Assembly (NCBI RefSeq): GCF_003601975.1
Contig: NZ_QZWZ01000028.1
Coordinates: 22,605 to 86,604 of the forward strand
Source of the DNA: Mesorhizobium waimense
GTDB taxonomy: Bacteria > Pseudomonadota > Alphaproteobacteria > Rhizobiales > Rhizobiaceae
Length of the DNA stretch: 64,000 bases
Reading direction: 5' to 3'
Part shown: in pieces, positions 1 to 7,725 of the stretch
Numbering within the stretch: the first letter of the stretch is position 1
How the letters are laid out: every line of letters starts with the position of its first letter
Translations under genes and position numbers: made by a program
The notes under the pieces: model-generated
The model's input: the letters and a program-made list of their open reading frames with translations, nothing else
Databases searched by the model: none
What the model was told of the DNA's origin: nothing

Positions 1-267
1 CGCCGCCATGACCAAGCTGTCAGGCCTGTCCGAGCGCTCCTTCGTGCGCCGCTTCGCCAAGGCCACGGACATGAAGGCGATCGACTACATCCACGCGCTC
101 AGGCTCGAGCAGGCCAAGCAGATGCTGGAGACTGGCGACCTCCCGGTCGAATCGGCTACGAGGATGCGAGTTTTTTCGGGCGTCTCTTCCGCCGCAAGGT
201 CGCGCTGACGCCGGCGCAATATCGCATTCGTTTCAGTGCTCTCCGGCGAGCGCTGAGCCGCGGTTGA
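1..267 (+). pseudogene. AraC-family regulator, C-terminal HTH domain, broken by a small deletion
   Basis: Only the C-terminal DNA-binding part of an AraC/XylS (GlxA-like) regulator lies in the window; the 5' part is beyond the left edge. The first HTH helices are clear (SERSFVRRFAKATD, YIHALRLEQAKQML). At about 147-150 the reading jumps from PVE directly into a shifted frame reading GYEDASFFGRLFRRK and ALTPAQYR, which ends at the TGA at 265-267. The residues usually lying between these two blocks (roughly AIAEEV) are absent, so an out-of-frame deletion of about 16-17 bases explains the break. In its own frame the protein stops near 208, without the second helix-turn-helix. I infer an inactivated regulator. 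A sequencing error is unlikely because bases are missing from a conserved block, but it cannot be excluded. Confidence 0.75.
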
Positions 268-459
268 ATCTCAACCGTCGCGGCGCGATGCCCATATTCC
301 ACTCTGCGCCGCATCTCGGTCGCAACAGCATTCCACCCCTATCGGGTCCTTCGACGCCTACTCGGCATGGTGAGCAGCTAATATGCGCAATGGCCTCCTC
401 TGCGCCAAATCCCGACGTTCAGCGTGATTACAGCTCAGCCGAACGTACGCTTGAACCCG

Positions 460-726
460 TCAGATACTCCGCTGCCACTTTACCTCTAACGCCTCCTGGT
501 ATGAATGTTGAATTTGCCGACGGGACACGGGCGGCAGTATGCAGTCGAGGTCACCGATGTCGTAGAGCAGGTGTGGCGGAAGTTTCGCAACCACCCCCTC
601 GTATCGGGCAGCCTCGCGGCTGTCGCTGAAACGCTTGATCCCGCGCCGCATCGAATTTGAGATCACCTCCAGCAGTGGCTGCAAGGAGTTTCGCAATACA
701 ATCGGCGCGCCATGATCCGTATGCAT
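460..726 (-). CDS. small DUF1127-like protein
   Basis: An 88-residue ORF from the ATG at 726, preceded by GAGG; an in-frame TTG lies nine bases further upstream. The stretch LPPHLLYDIGDLD resembles the short arginine-rich DUF1127 signature (LPDHLLRDIG...) found in small alphaproteobacterial proteins, some of which are linked to RNA regulation and phosphate metabolism. It lacks the usual W/R-rich start of a compact 47-residue DUF1127 protein and has extra sequence on both sides. It faces away from the LysR gene at 816, which could make it that regulator's target. The family match is weak, so the call is tentative. Confidence 0.4.
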   Translation of the reverse strand: MHTDHGAPIVLRNSLQPLLEVISNSMRRGIKRFSDSREAARYEGVVAKLPPHLLYDIGDLDCILPPVSRRQIQHSYQEALEVKWQRSI

Positions 727-815
727 CTCAAACAACCTCTTCGTTAAGTCGAGGATGCCGCGCCTCAGGCGGGAAGGGAAACGAGTTGCGCAAATACCGG
801 CGATGAGCGACGCTA

Positions 816-1742
816 ATGATTATGGGCATGCCGGTGGGTCTTGACGTCGATCTGCTGCGAAGCTTCGTCGCCATCGCAGAGGAGAAGAGCTTCACCCGCG
901 CAGCCGCCCGCGTAGGGCGCACGCAGTCGGCAATCTCCCTACAGATGCAGAGGCTCGAAGGGGTTCTCGGGCAGACAGTGATCGTGCGCGGCAAGGGCGG
1001 CAGCGTGGAACTCAACTCGGAGGGGCACTACCTGCTTGGAAGGGCGCGGGAACTGCTGGCGCTCAACGACGACATCATGCGGTCGATGCACGCCACTCCG
1101 GTGCACGGCACCGTCCGGTTGGGCATTCCCGCGGAATTGTCGGCGCGCTACCTGCCGCGAATCCTCAATGGCTTCTCGCAGGCCGCGCCGTTGGTCGAGG
1201 TGGAGGTCGAAGTCGCGGCGTCCTGCTTCCTGACTCTGAAACTGAAGAACGCCGAGCTTGACCTGGCCTTGCTGAGGGAGGGACTGGAGCCCCGGCAGTG
1301 GCCGGCTGCGGAGATCTGGCGCAGCTCGGTGAAGTGGATCACGTCAGACACTCACCGCCAGCATCTGCGCGATCCGCTGCCGCTGTCGATTGCGCCAGCC
1401 GACTGTCCCTGGCGTCCGTCTGAGTCCAACGAATGCCTGTGGCATGGGATGGTGATCCGAGCGCTCGAGCAGGCGGGACGCGGCTATCGCGTCGTTTCGA
1501 CCTCGGCGACGACGCAGGGAATGATGGCCGCCGCGCAGGCTGGGCTGGCGGTGACGAACACGCTCGCCGACGATCGCCTGCCCGAAGGGCTGAGGATCGT
1601 ACGGGCAGATGAGGGCCTGCCAGCACTGCCAGAGTGCCGTTACCTCATGCTCAAGGCGCGTGAGCCGCGTCAGCCCGGCACGGACATGCTGGCGGCGCAG
1701 GTTCACGATGTCTTTGGCGGCATTGCGAACCTGGACCCCTGA
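816..1742 (+). CDS. LysR-family transcriptional regulator
   Basis: A complete 308-residue LysR-type regulator. The N-terminal winged HTH is clear (DLLRSFVAIAEEKSFTRAAA, then GRTQSAISLQMQRLE), followed by a periplasmic-binding-like effector domain from about residue 95. ATG codons at 816 and 825 are both possible starts; neither has a strong ribosome binding site. The effector domain has the layout of the family but nothing that names a ligand. It is transcribed away from the small ORF at 460-726, the usual geometry for LysR autoregulation and control of a neighbour. Downstream lies non-coding debris, so its original target may have been lost. Confidence 0.9.
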   Translation: MIMGMPVGLDVDLLRSFVAIAEEKSFTRAAARVGRTQSAISLQMQRLEGVLGQTVIVRGKGGSVELNSEGHYLLGRARELLALNDDIMRSMHATPVHGTVRLGIPAELSARYLPRILNGFSQAAPLVEVEVEVAASCFLTLKLKNAELDLALLREGLEPRQWPAAEIWRSSVKWITSDTHRQHLRDPLPLSIAPADCPWRPSESNECLWHGMVIRALEQAGRGYRVVSTSATTQGMMAAAQAGLAVTNTLADDRLPEGLRIVRADEGLPALPECRYLMLKAREPRQPGTDMLAAQVHDVFGGIANLDP

Positions 1743-2399
1743 CCAGAGTTACGAGGCAGTCCCTGCCCGGAGGGGGTGCTCGTGGATACTCAAAGACCCA
1801 CGCAGTCACGCCATCCTCGGATGACCGCGTTGGGTCATGAGCGCTGGCTGGACTGAATGTCGGGTTTCTGGAAGGAAAATAGGTCTCGGAAGGTCCGATC
1901 AGGGTCAGGTCACGACGATGCCCACACCAACCTAAATGTCCGCTCTTGAATATTCGCAGCCTGAAGCTGTCAGTCCGCTCCCGGCCCAAAACAAGACGCT
2001 GATCGAGCGGCGGTAGCTGCTGCGCGCAGACATCCAGTCGAAGACCTCTGCCTACGGAAGGCCGTGGAAATCGCGGTGCACGAATTGCGAGTTCGGCATT
2101 TCAGTCGGTCAATCAGTACTTTGCGGGAATTCCGTGTCGAGCCGCATCGCTGCTATCCACGTTCGGGTAACACAGGGGTAACACCAAGGTCCCCTACGTC
2201 GGCTTCGGACCAACGCTCAGCGCCGCCATTTCCGCCAGGGCCACCACCCGCAAAGGTGCGGCATTTGCTGAAATTGGCCCCCACCCTCGTGGCAGTACCC
2301 GTAAGCCTGAGTCGATGCTCATTGAAATGGAACGCCCTGTGCCGGCAGGCCGACTGTGCGCAGCCTTGATCGGGACGGAGTTCGAAAGGGCGCGCCGGA
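1743..2399. other. gene-poor stretch with a degenerate dispersed repeat
   Basis: I see no convincing gene here. From about 1934 there is a copy of a short degenerate motif (AATGTCCGCTCTTG, then CAGTCCGCTCCCGG) that recurs in other intergenic parts of this window near 10031, 12797 and 32522. From about 2190 a plus-strand frame without stops runs for some 80 codons, but it has no start signal and matches no family I recognise. Confidence 0.4.
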
Positions 2400-2722
2400 C
2401 TACTGATCTAGGTGCGCGAATGGATGTCGGCGCTCCAGCTCCCGACCGACCAGGAAAGCGGCCAGCATAGCAACGATGAGCGTCGGCACCAGCAAGTGGG
2501 CGTTGTGCAGCCCGACGCGACCGGCAAGTTCGCCCAGCAACCCCGGCATGGTCAGGATCGCGACGCCCCCAGCGAGCGCCGTCCGGGCACTCGCCCTGTC
2601 GTGCTGGGCGACGAGGGTCGCACCGATCGCCTGACCGGAGACGAGCGGAAAGAAGAGCGAGATTCCGAAGCCGAGGACGAACAGGCCGGCGATTGAGACC
2701 GCCGCATCGCTCGTTCCCCAAT
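2400..2722 (-). pseudogene. MFS transporter, C-terminal remnant
   Basis: The minus strand encodes about 105 residues typical of the last third of a major facilitator transporter: three hydrophobic segments (around VSIAGLFVLGFGISLFFPLV, GGVAILTMPGLLGELA and LLVPTLIVAMLAAFLV) separated by short polar loops, ending in a normal stop at 2400. Upstream the frame stays open to about 3032, but the sequence there is not membrane-like or recognisable. The first eight or nine helices are missing, so this cannot be a working transporter. It lies beside the integrase and tRNA fragments and is probably debris from integration or excision. Confidence 0.65.
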
Positions 2723-3149
2723 AAACTGCCTTCGGAGGACAGCGCGCTCTCTCGCACCGCACAAGTAGCCCCTCGCCTTTCGCACCGACACGCCTAGCTT
2801 CTGAAGCTGACGGCCTTATAGAATTTGCAACCGTCAAATTAGTGGGTGTGTCGGAAGCCGAGAAGCCGACCATTCGCCAAGAAGCGCAACATATAGGCAC
2901 CTGATGTTCCTTTCCGCTATCCACCGGATGGCGCGTTCGCGTCAACGGAAAGACGGCACCGCGTTGCCAACCTTTCATCTGATGCTCGACCGCGGCTTTG
3001 GCCTGACCCGCGTAACCATCGCCATGTTGCATTCATGTCGCATGGATTTGCCGTTACCCGATGACAGCCATTGAAATTAAAGGGAAATCAGTTGCAACAC
3101 GATGCAACATGAAATCAACAGCCAATATAACCTAAGTTATTGATTTTGC

Positions 3150-3199
3150 TGGTGATCCCGACAGGAATCGAACCTGTGACCTACAGATTAGGAATTTGT
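3150..3199 (-). other. tRNA-Arg(CCT)-like 3' half, probable attachment site
   Basis: Read on the minus strand, this holds an anticodon arm with loop TTCCTAA (anticodon CCT), a perfect T arm (ACAGG / CCTGT around TTCGATT) and a CCA end. The D arm and the 5' acceptor strand are absent; the sequence upstream of the anticodon arm is unrelated. A 3' tRNA half of this kind is the usual scar of integrase-mediated insertion into a tRNA gene. It sits about 85 bases before the integrase upstream region and points away from the integrase. Confidence 0.7.
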
Positions 3200-3337
3200 A
3201 AGACGCCGTTTCCTGTTGTTTCCCAATGCACGTCGTTGTACGATTGCGACGGTTCTAATGCATTAAAGTTGTTTATGTTTTCGTGCAGCGAGGCTATCGT
3301 GGCGTAGACGAACCAACAGATCGAACATCACGCAATC

Positions 3338-3359
3338 GCCGTACTAATGCCGTACTAAT
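3338..3359 (+). repeat. tandem 11-bp repeat upstream of the integrase start
   Basis: GCCGTACTAAT occurs twice in direct succession just before the likely ATG at 3364. It could be an arm-type site for the recombinase or part of its leader. Its function is inferred only from position. Confidence 0.4.
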
Positions 3360-3363
3360 TGTC

Positions 3364-4680
3364 ATGACAGACCTTCGCCTCGCCCTCACCGACCGCGCCA
3401 TCGCAAGCCTCGAGCCGGCGTCCTCGGGCCAATATTTCGCTCGGGACACCGATCTTCCGGGCTTCATGGTGCTTGTGGGCAAACGGCGAAAGACATTTGT
3501 TGTCCAGGGTGAGCGACGGAAGGCAGGAAAGCGTCTTTCCGTCCGCATGAAGGTTGCCGAAGTTGGAGAACTCACAACGCGGGCAGCGCGGGCGAAGGCG
3601 AAGGATATTCTCGGCAAGATCGCCAACGGCGTTGACCCTCGCGCGTCGGCTCGCAAGCCCGACGGCGATGCTGCAGCGGTTGATTTGCCATCGATTTCGA
3701 ACCCCATGCTGCGCATGGCCTGGGAGCGCTACCGTGACGGGCATATGAAGAACAAAGGCCGAAGCGATGGAACGATCAACAACTATCGTGATCACATCGA
3801 GCGGCTGTTGGCCGATTGGCTTGACGAGCCGCTTTCCAAGCTCGGCAACGATCCTTCTCTCGTAACCGTGCGCCACGAGAAACTTACCAACGAGAACGGC
3901 GCCTACATCGCCAATGGCTGCATGCGAACGCTGCGTGCCGTCTACAACCATGCTCGCAAAGTCGCCCGCACACTGCCTGCGGACAACCCGGTCTCAGCCA
4001 TAGACTGGAATGCCGAACATCGGCGCAACACTGCGCTGGGGCTTTCGGATCTCGAGGCATGGTTCACCCAACTCGCTGCCTTGAAGAATCCTGTTCGACG
4101 GGAGTTGCATTTGTTCATGTTGCTCTCAGGCCATCGCCCTGAAGCGATCAGGAAGGCGCGGGTCGAACATGTCGACTTTCGCGCGCGCGTCCTGCACATA
4201 CCCAAGCCAAAGGGCGGTGAGGTCAAAGCGTTCGACGTCCCCCTTTCGAACGCCATGATCCGCGGTCTGGTTCGGGTGATGCGCATTGGTCGGGCTCTCT
4301 ACGCAGAGCAGTCTCGCGAGTGGCTGTTCCCGGCCGAGAGCGAAAGCGGTCACATCATCGAGCACAAGGAAAAGCGCAGCGATCTGTCGAAATGGGGAAA
4401 TGATCTACGGCAGACGTTCCGCACAATCGCGCAAGCCGCGGGCGTTGCGGAGTTGGACGTTCACCTTCTGATGAACCACTCGATCCCGGGCGTTAATGCA
4501 GGCTACATCACACGCAACAAGCTGCTGAGCGATCACCTGCGCCATCAGCAAGAGGCCATCTCACGTCGGATGCTCCAAGCCGGACGGTCGCGATCCAAAG
4601 AGACGAAGGGTCAAACCGGTATTTGGCCTGCACTTGCGAGCAGGCGCATACTTTCTGACCTGCTGAGCGGCAAGGATTAG
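3364..4680 (+). CDS. tyrosine-type integrase (DUF4102/P4-like)
   Basis: A 438-residue tyrosine recombinase from the ATG at 3364 (MTDLRLALTDRAIASL). The frame opens at 3283, but the upstream part is not conserved-looking. The N-terminal arm-binding domain (DUF4102 type, about residues 1-95) is followed by a core-binding domain and a C-terminal catalytic domain. Visible catalytic positions are Arg in LSGHRPEAIRKAR, Arg in NDLRQTF, His in LLMNHSIPG and Tyr in NAGYI. Where most relatives have HxLR this protein has Asn in place of the first His, which may weaken catalysis. The gene ends six bases before a truncated tRNA-Arg(CCG) and begins beside a tRNA-Arg(CCT) fragment. It is likely the integrase of a mobile island, perhaps already immobilised. 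Confidence 0.88.
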   Translation: MTDLRLALTDRAIASLEPASSGQYFARDTDLPGFMVLVGKRRKTFVVQGERRKAGKRLSVRMKVAEVGELTTRAARAKAKDILGKIANGVDPRASARKPDGDAAAVDLPSISNPMLRMAWERYRDGHMKNKGRSDGTINNYRDHIERLLADWLDEPLSKLGNDPSLVTVRHEKLTNENGAYIANGCMRTLRAVYNHARKVARTLPADNPVSAIDWNAEHRRNTALGLSDLEAWFTQLAALKNPVRRELHLFMLLSGHRPEAIRKARVEHVDFRARVLHIPKPKGGEVKAFDVPLSNAMIRGLVRVMRIGRALYAEQSREWLFPAESESGHIIEHKEKRSDLSKWGNDLRQTFRTIAQAAGVAELDVHLLMNHSIPGVNAGYITRNKLLSDHLRHQQEAISRRMLQAGRSRSKETKGQTGIWPALASRRILSDLLSGKD

Positions 4681-4685
4681 ACGAT

Positions 4686-4744
4686 ATAGAGCACCTGCCC
4701 TCCGAAGGCAGAGGTCACAGGTTCGAATCCTGTCGGGTGCGCCA
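4686..4744 (+). other. tRNA-Arg(CCG) 3' part, probable attachment site
   Basis: The plus strand carries the end of a D arm (ATAGAGCA), a complete anticodon arm (CTGCC, loop CTCCGAA, GGCAG; anticodon CCG), variable loop, T arm and a CCA end. The 5' acceptor strand and most of the D arm are replaced by the end of the integrase gene. This is the displaced 3' fragment expected at the far end of an element inserted in tRNA-Arg(CCG). The implied element lies to the left, and the restored full tRNA would lie outside this window. Confidence 0.75.
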
Positions 4745-5164
4745 AATTATCTATATATTACAGGCTGCTAGATGGAAGGTAGGTCGCCGCGACTGAGAGT
4801 CGGGCAATTTCTCACGTAAGCAACGGACATCGGCTTTCTGCTGACCGCGCAGATGCCAATCGACGATGACGTGTGTAAAATACCGCAAATTACAGCAGTT
4901 TCAGGCGAAGTGGACAGCAGTGGCGAACTGACCGTTGCCCACGAGGGCAGCGCTCAAGCTGTCGGCGAAACTCTTCTCGGTGAAGGATACCCGGTCTTCG
5001 TGGACGTTCTCCGAGACGGCCGAAATGGGGCCGAAACCGGTCAGGCCGCTTCCAGTCGGATGGATCATAGAGCAGTCGTTCGGTTCAAAAAGATGATGTT
5101 TGGGATCTCCGCCCGCTCGCAATCTGGGCACCTCGCTGACCGCTATCCCGTTGAGCTGCGTGCG
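4745..5164. other. unassigned stretch right of the tRNA fragment
   Basis: Both strands have open frames here: plus 4853-5218 and minus 4901-5131. Neither resembles a family I know, and neither has a good ribosome binding site. It may be coding debris. Confidence 0.3.
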
Positions 5165-5513
5165 AATTCAAGAGTGCCGTTCGCGTCCAGCTCGGAGGTA
5201 TCCGAAACTGATGCTTGAAGCTTCTTGCACAATGTGACGACGAGACCATGCCGCCGCGAAGGCCACATCTACCGCTGGCATGCTTATCATATCGAGGATC
5301 TGCGTGGCCTTTCGCAATCGAAGCGACAGGCAATGCCGCAAGGGAGTGGTGTTCAGTTGTTTGTCGAACAATCGCTCGACCTGCGACGCGCGACAGCGAT
5401 ACCCGTCTTGGCGGCAAACGCTGGTTGCCGCAGGCATCGCGTCGATGACATTTGCCGGCGAGGAAACTGCTCACCAAATTCTCCGAGACGATGCTTGGCG
5501 TTGACATAATATC
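5165..5513 (-). pseudogene. AraC/GlxA-family regulator, C-terminal remnant with frameshift
   Basis: On the minus strand an AraC-type HTH can be read in two frames. The first block (QVERLFDKQLNTTPLRHCL, then LRKATQILDMISMPAVDVAF) gives way near 5258-5262 to a shifted frame reading GMVSSSHCARSFKHQFRIPP. Together these reproduce the order of both helix-turn-helix motifs of GlxA-like regulators. The effector domain is missing and the C-terminal end is ragged. It is a decayed regulator, possibly once connected with the oxidative cluster that starts at 5635. Confidence 0.65.
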
Positions 5514-5634
5514 GAAGCAAAGACGCTTCAGTCGGAAGCGGCCTGAACGCTTTTGGCGATCAATAAGGCGCAAGGACGAGATCGCTTGATCTGCTAGGGC
5601 GGGTCGATATTCCGTTCCTTCGAGGTCAGGCCGC

Positions 5635-6687
5635 ATGGACGCCAATATCGCTCTCATCGACACAGGATCGCCAGCCCGCCGCTTGCATCCTTGCCTCTGC
5701 ACAGACCGCATCCAAGAAACCGGCGACGTCGTCACACTGGTGTTTAAGAGGGCCGACGGGCAAGGGTTCGATTTCCTAGCCGGGCAGTTCGTCACGATAC
5801 GCTTCTCCTGGGGTGGCCAGCCCTACGCCCGAGTGTTCACCATCGCCTCCCCGCCAACCCGCCCGGACCGCATCGCCTTAACAATCAAGGCTGCGGCGGA
5901 TGGCAGGGCGACGCGCATCCTGCATGATCATTTCGGCGAAGGCAGCGCTGTCGAGATCAGCGACGCTGCCGGCGACTTCACGCTGGAAGGCCGCGCCGTC
6001 GAGAAGGCATTGTTCCTATGTGCCGGCAGCGGCATCACGCCGCTAATGTCAATGATCAGAGCGTTGTACGATGACGGCAAGGGCCTGGACGTCGCGTTCA
6101 TCCAATGCGCACGCACGCCGGATGATATCCTTTTCGCCCACGAACTTCACATGCTGTGCGACCGCATGCCAGAACTGCGGGTGGAAACGGTGTGCAGCCA
6201 AGCATCGAGCTCTCCCAATCCACGTGTCATCGGCCGGCTGGACATGGCGCGACTGGCGCGGCTAGTTCCGGACGCGACGGCACGGACGGTCTTCCTGTGC
6301 GGACCTGCCGGCTTCATGGAGGCGATGCGCCGTCACCTGGTCGAACTCGGGGTTCCGTCCGGCCGGATCTTCGAGGAAGCCTTTGACGTCGCGCCGGCGA
6401 CCGCGAAGACGATGTCCACAGGTGCGAAGGCCACCGTCGCCTTCGAGCGCTCCGGCGTCCGCTGCGAAGCCGGCGACAACTCCACGATCCTGGACCTGGC
6501 CGAAGCCGAGGGTGTCTACATCGACACATCGTGCCGGATGGGCGTGTGCGGCACCTGCAAGGTCAGGCTGATCGCGGGCGAAGTTGACTTGAACGATATG
6601 GGCGGCCTGTCGGACATGGAGCGCCAGGACGGTTTCATCCTCGCCTGCTGCAGCACCCCAATGGGCGACGTCACCATCGACCTTTAG
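5635..6687 (+). CDS. ferredoxin-NAD(P)H reductase fused to a C-terminal 2Fe-2S ferredoxin
   Basis: A 350-residue flavin reductase of the class that feeds electrons from NAD(P)H through FAD and a plant-type 2Fe-2S cluster to an oxygenase. An FAD-binding barrel lies at about residues 15-110 (QPYARVFTIASPP), a nucleotide-binding domain at about 115-235 (LFLCAGSGITPLMSMIRAL, FLCGPAGFMEAM), and a ferredoxin domain from about 262. Cluster cysteines are C300, C305, C308 and C338, the canonical Cx4Cx2Cx29C. Layout matches reductases of the VanB, GbcB and Hcr type. It converges with the LysR gene at 6711 and shares the locus with a Rieske ferredoxin and an HD-domain protein, so an electron supply role in that cluster is inferred. 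No oxygenase alpha subunit is adjacent. Confidence 0.88.
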   Translation: MDANIALIDTGSPARRLHPCLCTDRIQETGDVVTLVFKRADGQGFDFLAGQFVTIRFSWGGQPYARVFTIASPPTRPDRIALTIKAAADGRATRILHDHFGEGSAVEISDAAGDFTLEGRAVEKALFLCAGSGITPLMSMIRALYDDGKGLDVAFIQCARTPDDILFAHELHMLCDRMPELRVETVCSQASSSPNPRVIGRLDMARLARLVPDATARTVFLCGPAGFMEAMRRHLVELGVPSGRIFEEAFDVAPATAKTMSTGAKATVAFERSGVRCEAGDNSTILDLAEAEGVYIDTSCRMGVCGTCKVRLIAGEVDLNDMGGLSDMERQDGFILACCSTPMGDVTIDL

Positions 6688-6710
6688 AGTCTCTTCAGGG
6701 TTCTGGCTTC

Positions 6711-7556
6711 TTACGACGTCATCAGTTTGAGCGCCTTGAGCAGGCGAACGTGGGTGTGGGAATGATGGTTCCTGACATGCACGGCCGAATAGATGGGATG
6801 TGATATCTTCGGCGCATCGGCAACGAGCTGCGCCACGCCTTCCTGCCGCAGTTTCGTCGCCACCGTCTCGGTGACGAAAGCGGTTCCGCCCCGGCTTCGC
6901 AGCAGGTAGGTGACAGCGCCGCCGTTTCCGGTCGAGACCGGGCTGTTTTCCAGTTCCGGCAGCATCTGCTTGTGGGCGCGGTCGAAGAAGGCCGAATAGT
7001 TGGCACGGATGTAGCCTGCCGGCGTGACCTCGCCGAAGGCAAGGCCCTGCGTCGAAACCATGACGAAATTCTCCTCGGCGATCTGCTCGTAATGCATGTC
7101 CGGCAGGTATTGCGGCGAATAGAGCACCGCCAGATCGAGGCTGCCGGTAGTCAGATCGAGGATCATCTGGTTGGAGTAGTCGATCTCGACATAGATCGCC
7201 AGTTTCGGCATCGTCGCCCGCACCCATTCCAGCCATCCTTCCAGCACGCGTTCGTAAAGTTCGAACTGGATGCCGATGCGGATCAGCCGGTCGAACTTGC
7301 CGACCGACTGGATTTCGCGGCGGGCGTCGAGCCAGCGCAGCCTGACGGCGCGCGCATGCTCCTCGAAGCGCAAGCCGGCGACCGTTGGTTCGGTGCCGCT
7401 CTTGCCGCGGATGAAGAGCTGCTTGTCCAGGAGCGTCTCGAGCGTGCGGATGCGGCTGGAAACGGTCGACTGAGTAATGCCCAGCCGCTCCGCCGTCCTG
7501 TTGAAATTGCGGGTTTCGATCAGGTCCAGGAACGTATCCAGCAGTTCGATCTGCAT
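6711..7556 (-). CDS. LysR-family transcriptional regulator of the oxidative cluster
   Basis: A complete LysR-type regulator. The start MQIELLDTFLDLIETRNFNR at 7556 gives the standard N-terminus; in-frame starts at 7565 and 7586 would only add a short tail. The HTH (ERLGITQSTVSSRIRTLE) is followed by an effector domain (LIRIGIQFELYERVLEG, VAPKISHPIY-like end). It is divergent from the amidohydrolase gene, with a 19-bp inverted repeat at 7621-7639 in the shared promoter region. It probably controls the 7726-9842 operon and perhaps the reductase at 5635. The inducer cannot be told from the sequence. Confidence 0.9.
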   Translation of the reverse strand: MQIELLDTFLDLIETRNFNRTAERLGITQSTVSSRIRTLETLLDKQLFIRGKSGTEPTVAGLRFEEHARAVRLRWLDARREIQSVGKFDRLIRIGIQFELYERVLEGWLEWVRATMPKLAIYVEIDYSNQMILDLTTGSLDLAVLYSPQYLPDMHYEQIAEENFVMVSTQGLAFGEVTPAGYIRANYSAFFDRAHKQMLPELENSPVSTGNGGAVTYLLRSRGGTAFVTETVATKLRQEGVAQLVADAPKISHPIYSAVHVRNHHSHTHVRLLKALKLMTS

Positions 7557-7620
7557 ATCGGCCATCCAGTGGGACAATTGCCGCAACGGCTATCGCTTTT
7601 TCGCCGTGCTCTGCAACGGG

Positions 7621-7639
7621 TAATCGGATTCTTCGATTA
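7621..7639. promoter_or_regulatory. inverted repeat, candidate LysR operator
   Basis: TAATCG and CGATTA form a perfect 6-bp inverted repeat around a 7-base spacer in the divergent LysR-amidohydrolase promoter region. Size and place fit a LysR recognition site. Confidence 0.5.
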
Positions 7640-7725
7640 ACATCTCGCCCCTCGCTGTGTTGCCGGTCCAGCGGTCGAAGCGCACGGTTGCTTCATCCAT
7701 CCCACCCATGGCAGGCAAAGCATCC

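Noticed and set aside
3338..3359. Short tandem repeat as a CRISPR array
   Set aside because: Only two adjoining 11-base copies with no spacers. No CRISPR array or cas gene was seen anywhere in the window.
3150..4744. Intact tRNA genes
   Set aside because: Both sequences lack the 5' acceptor strand and most or all of the D arm, so they are fragments only. No complete tRNA or rRNA was seen in the window.
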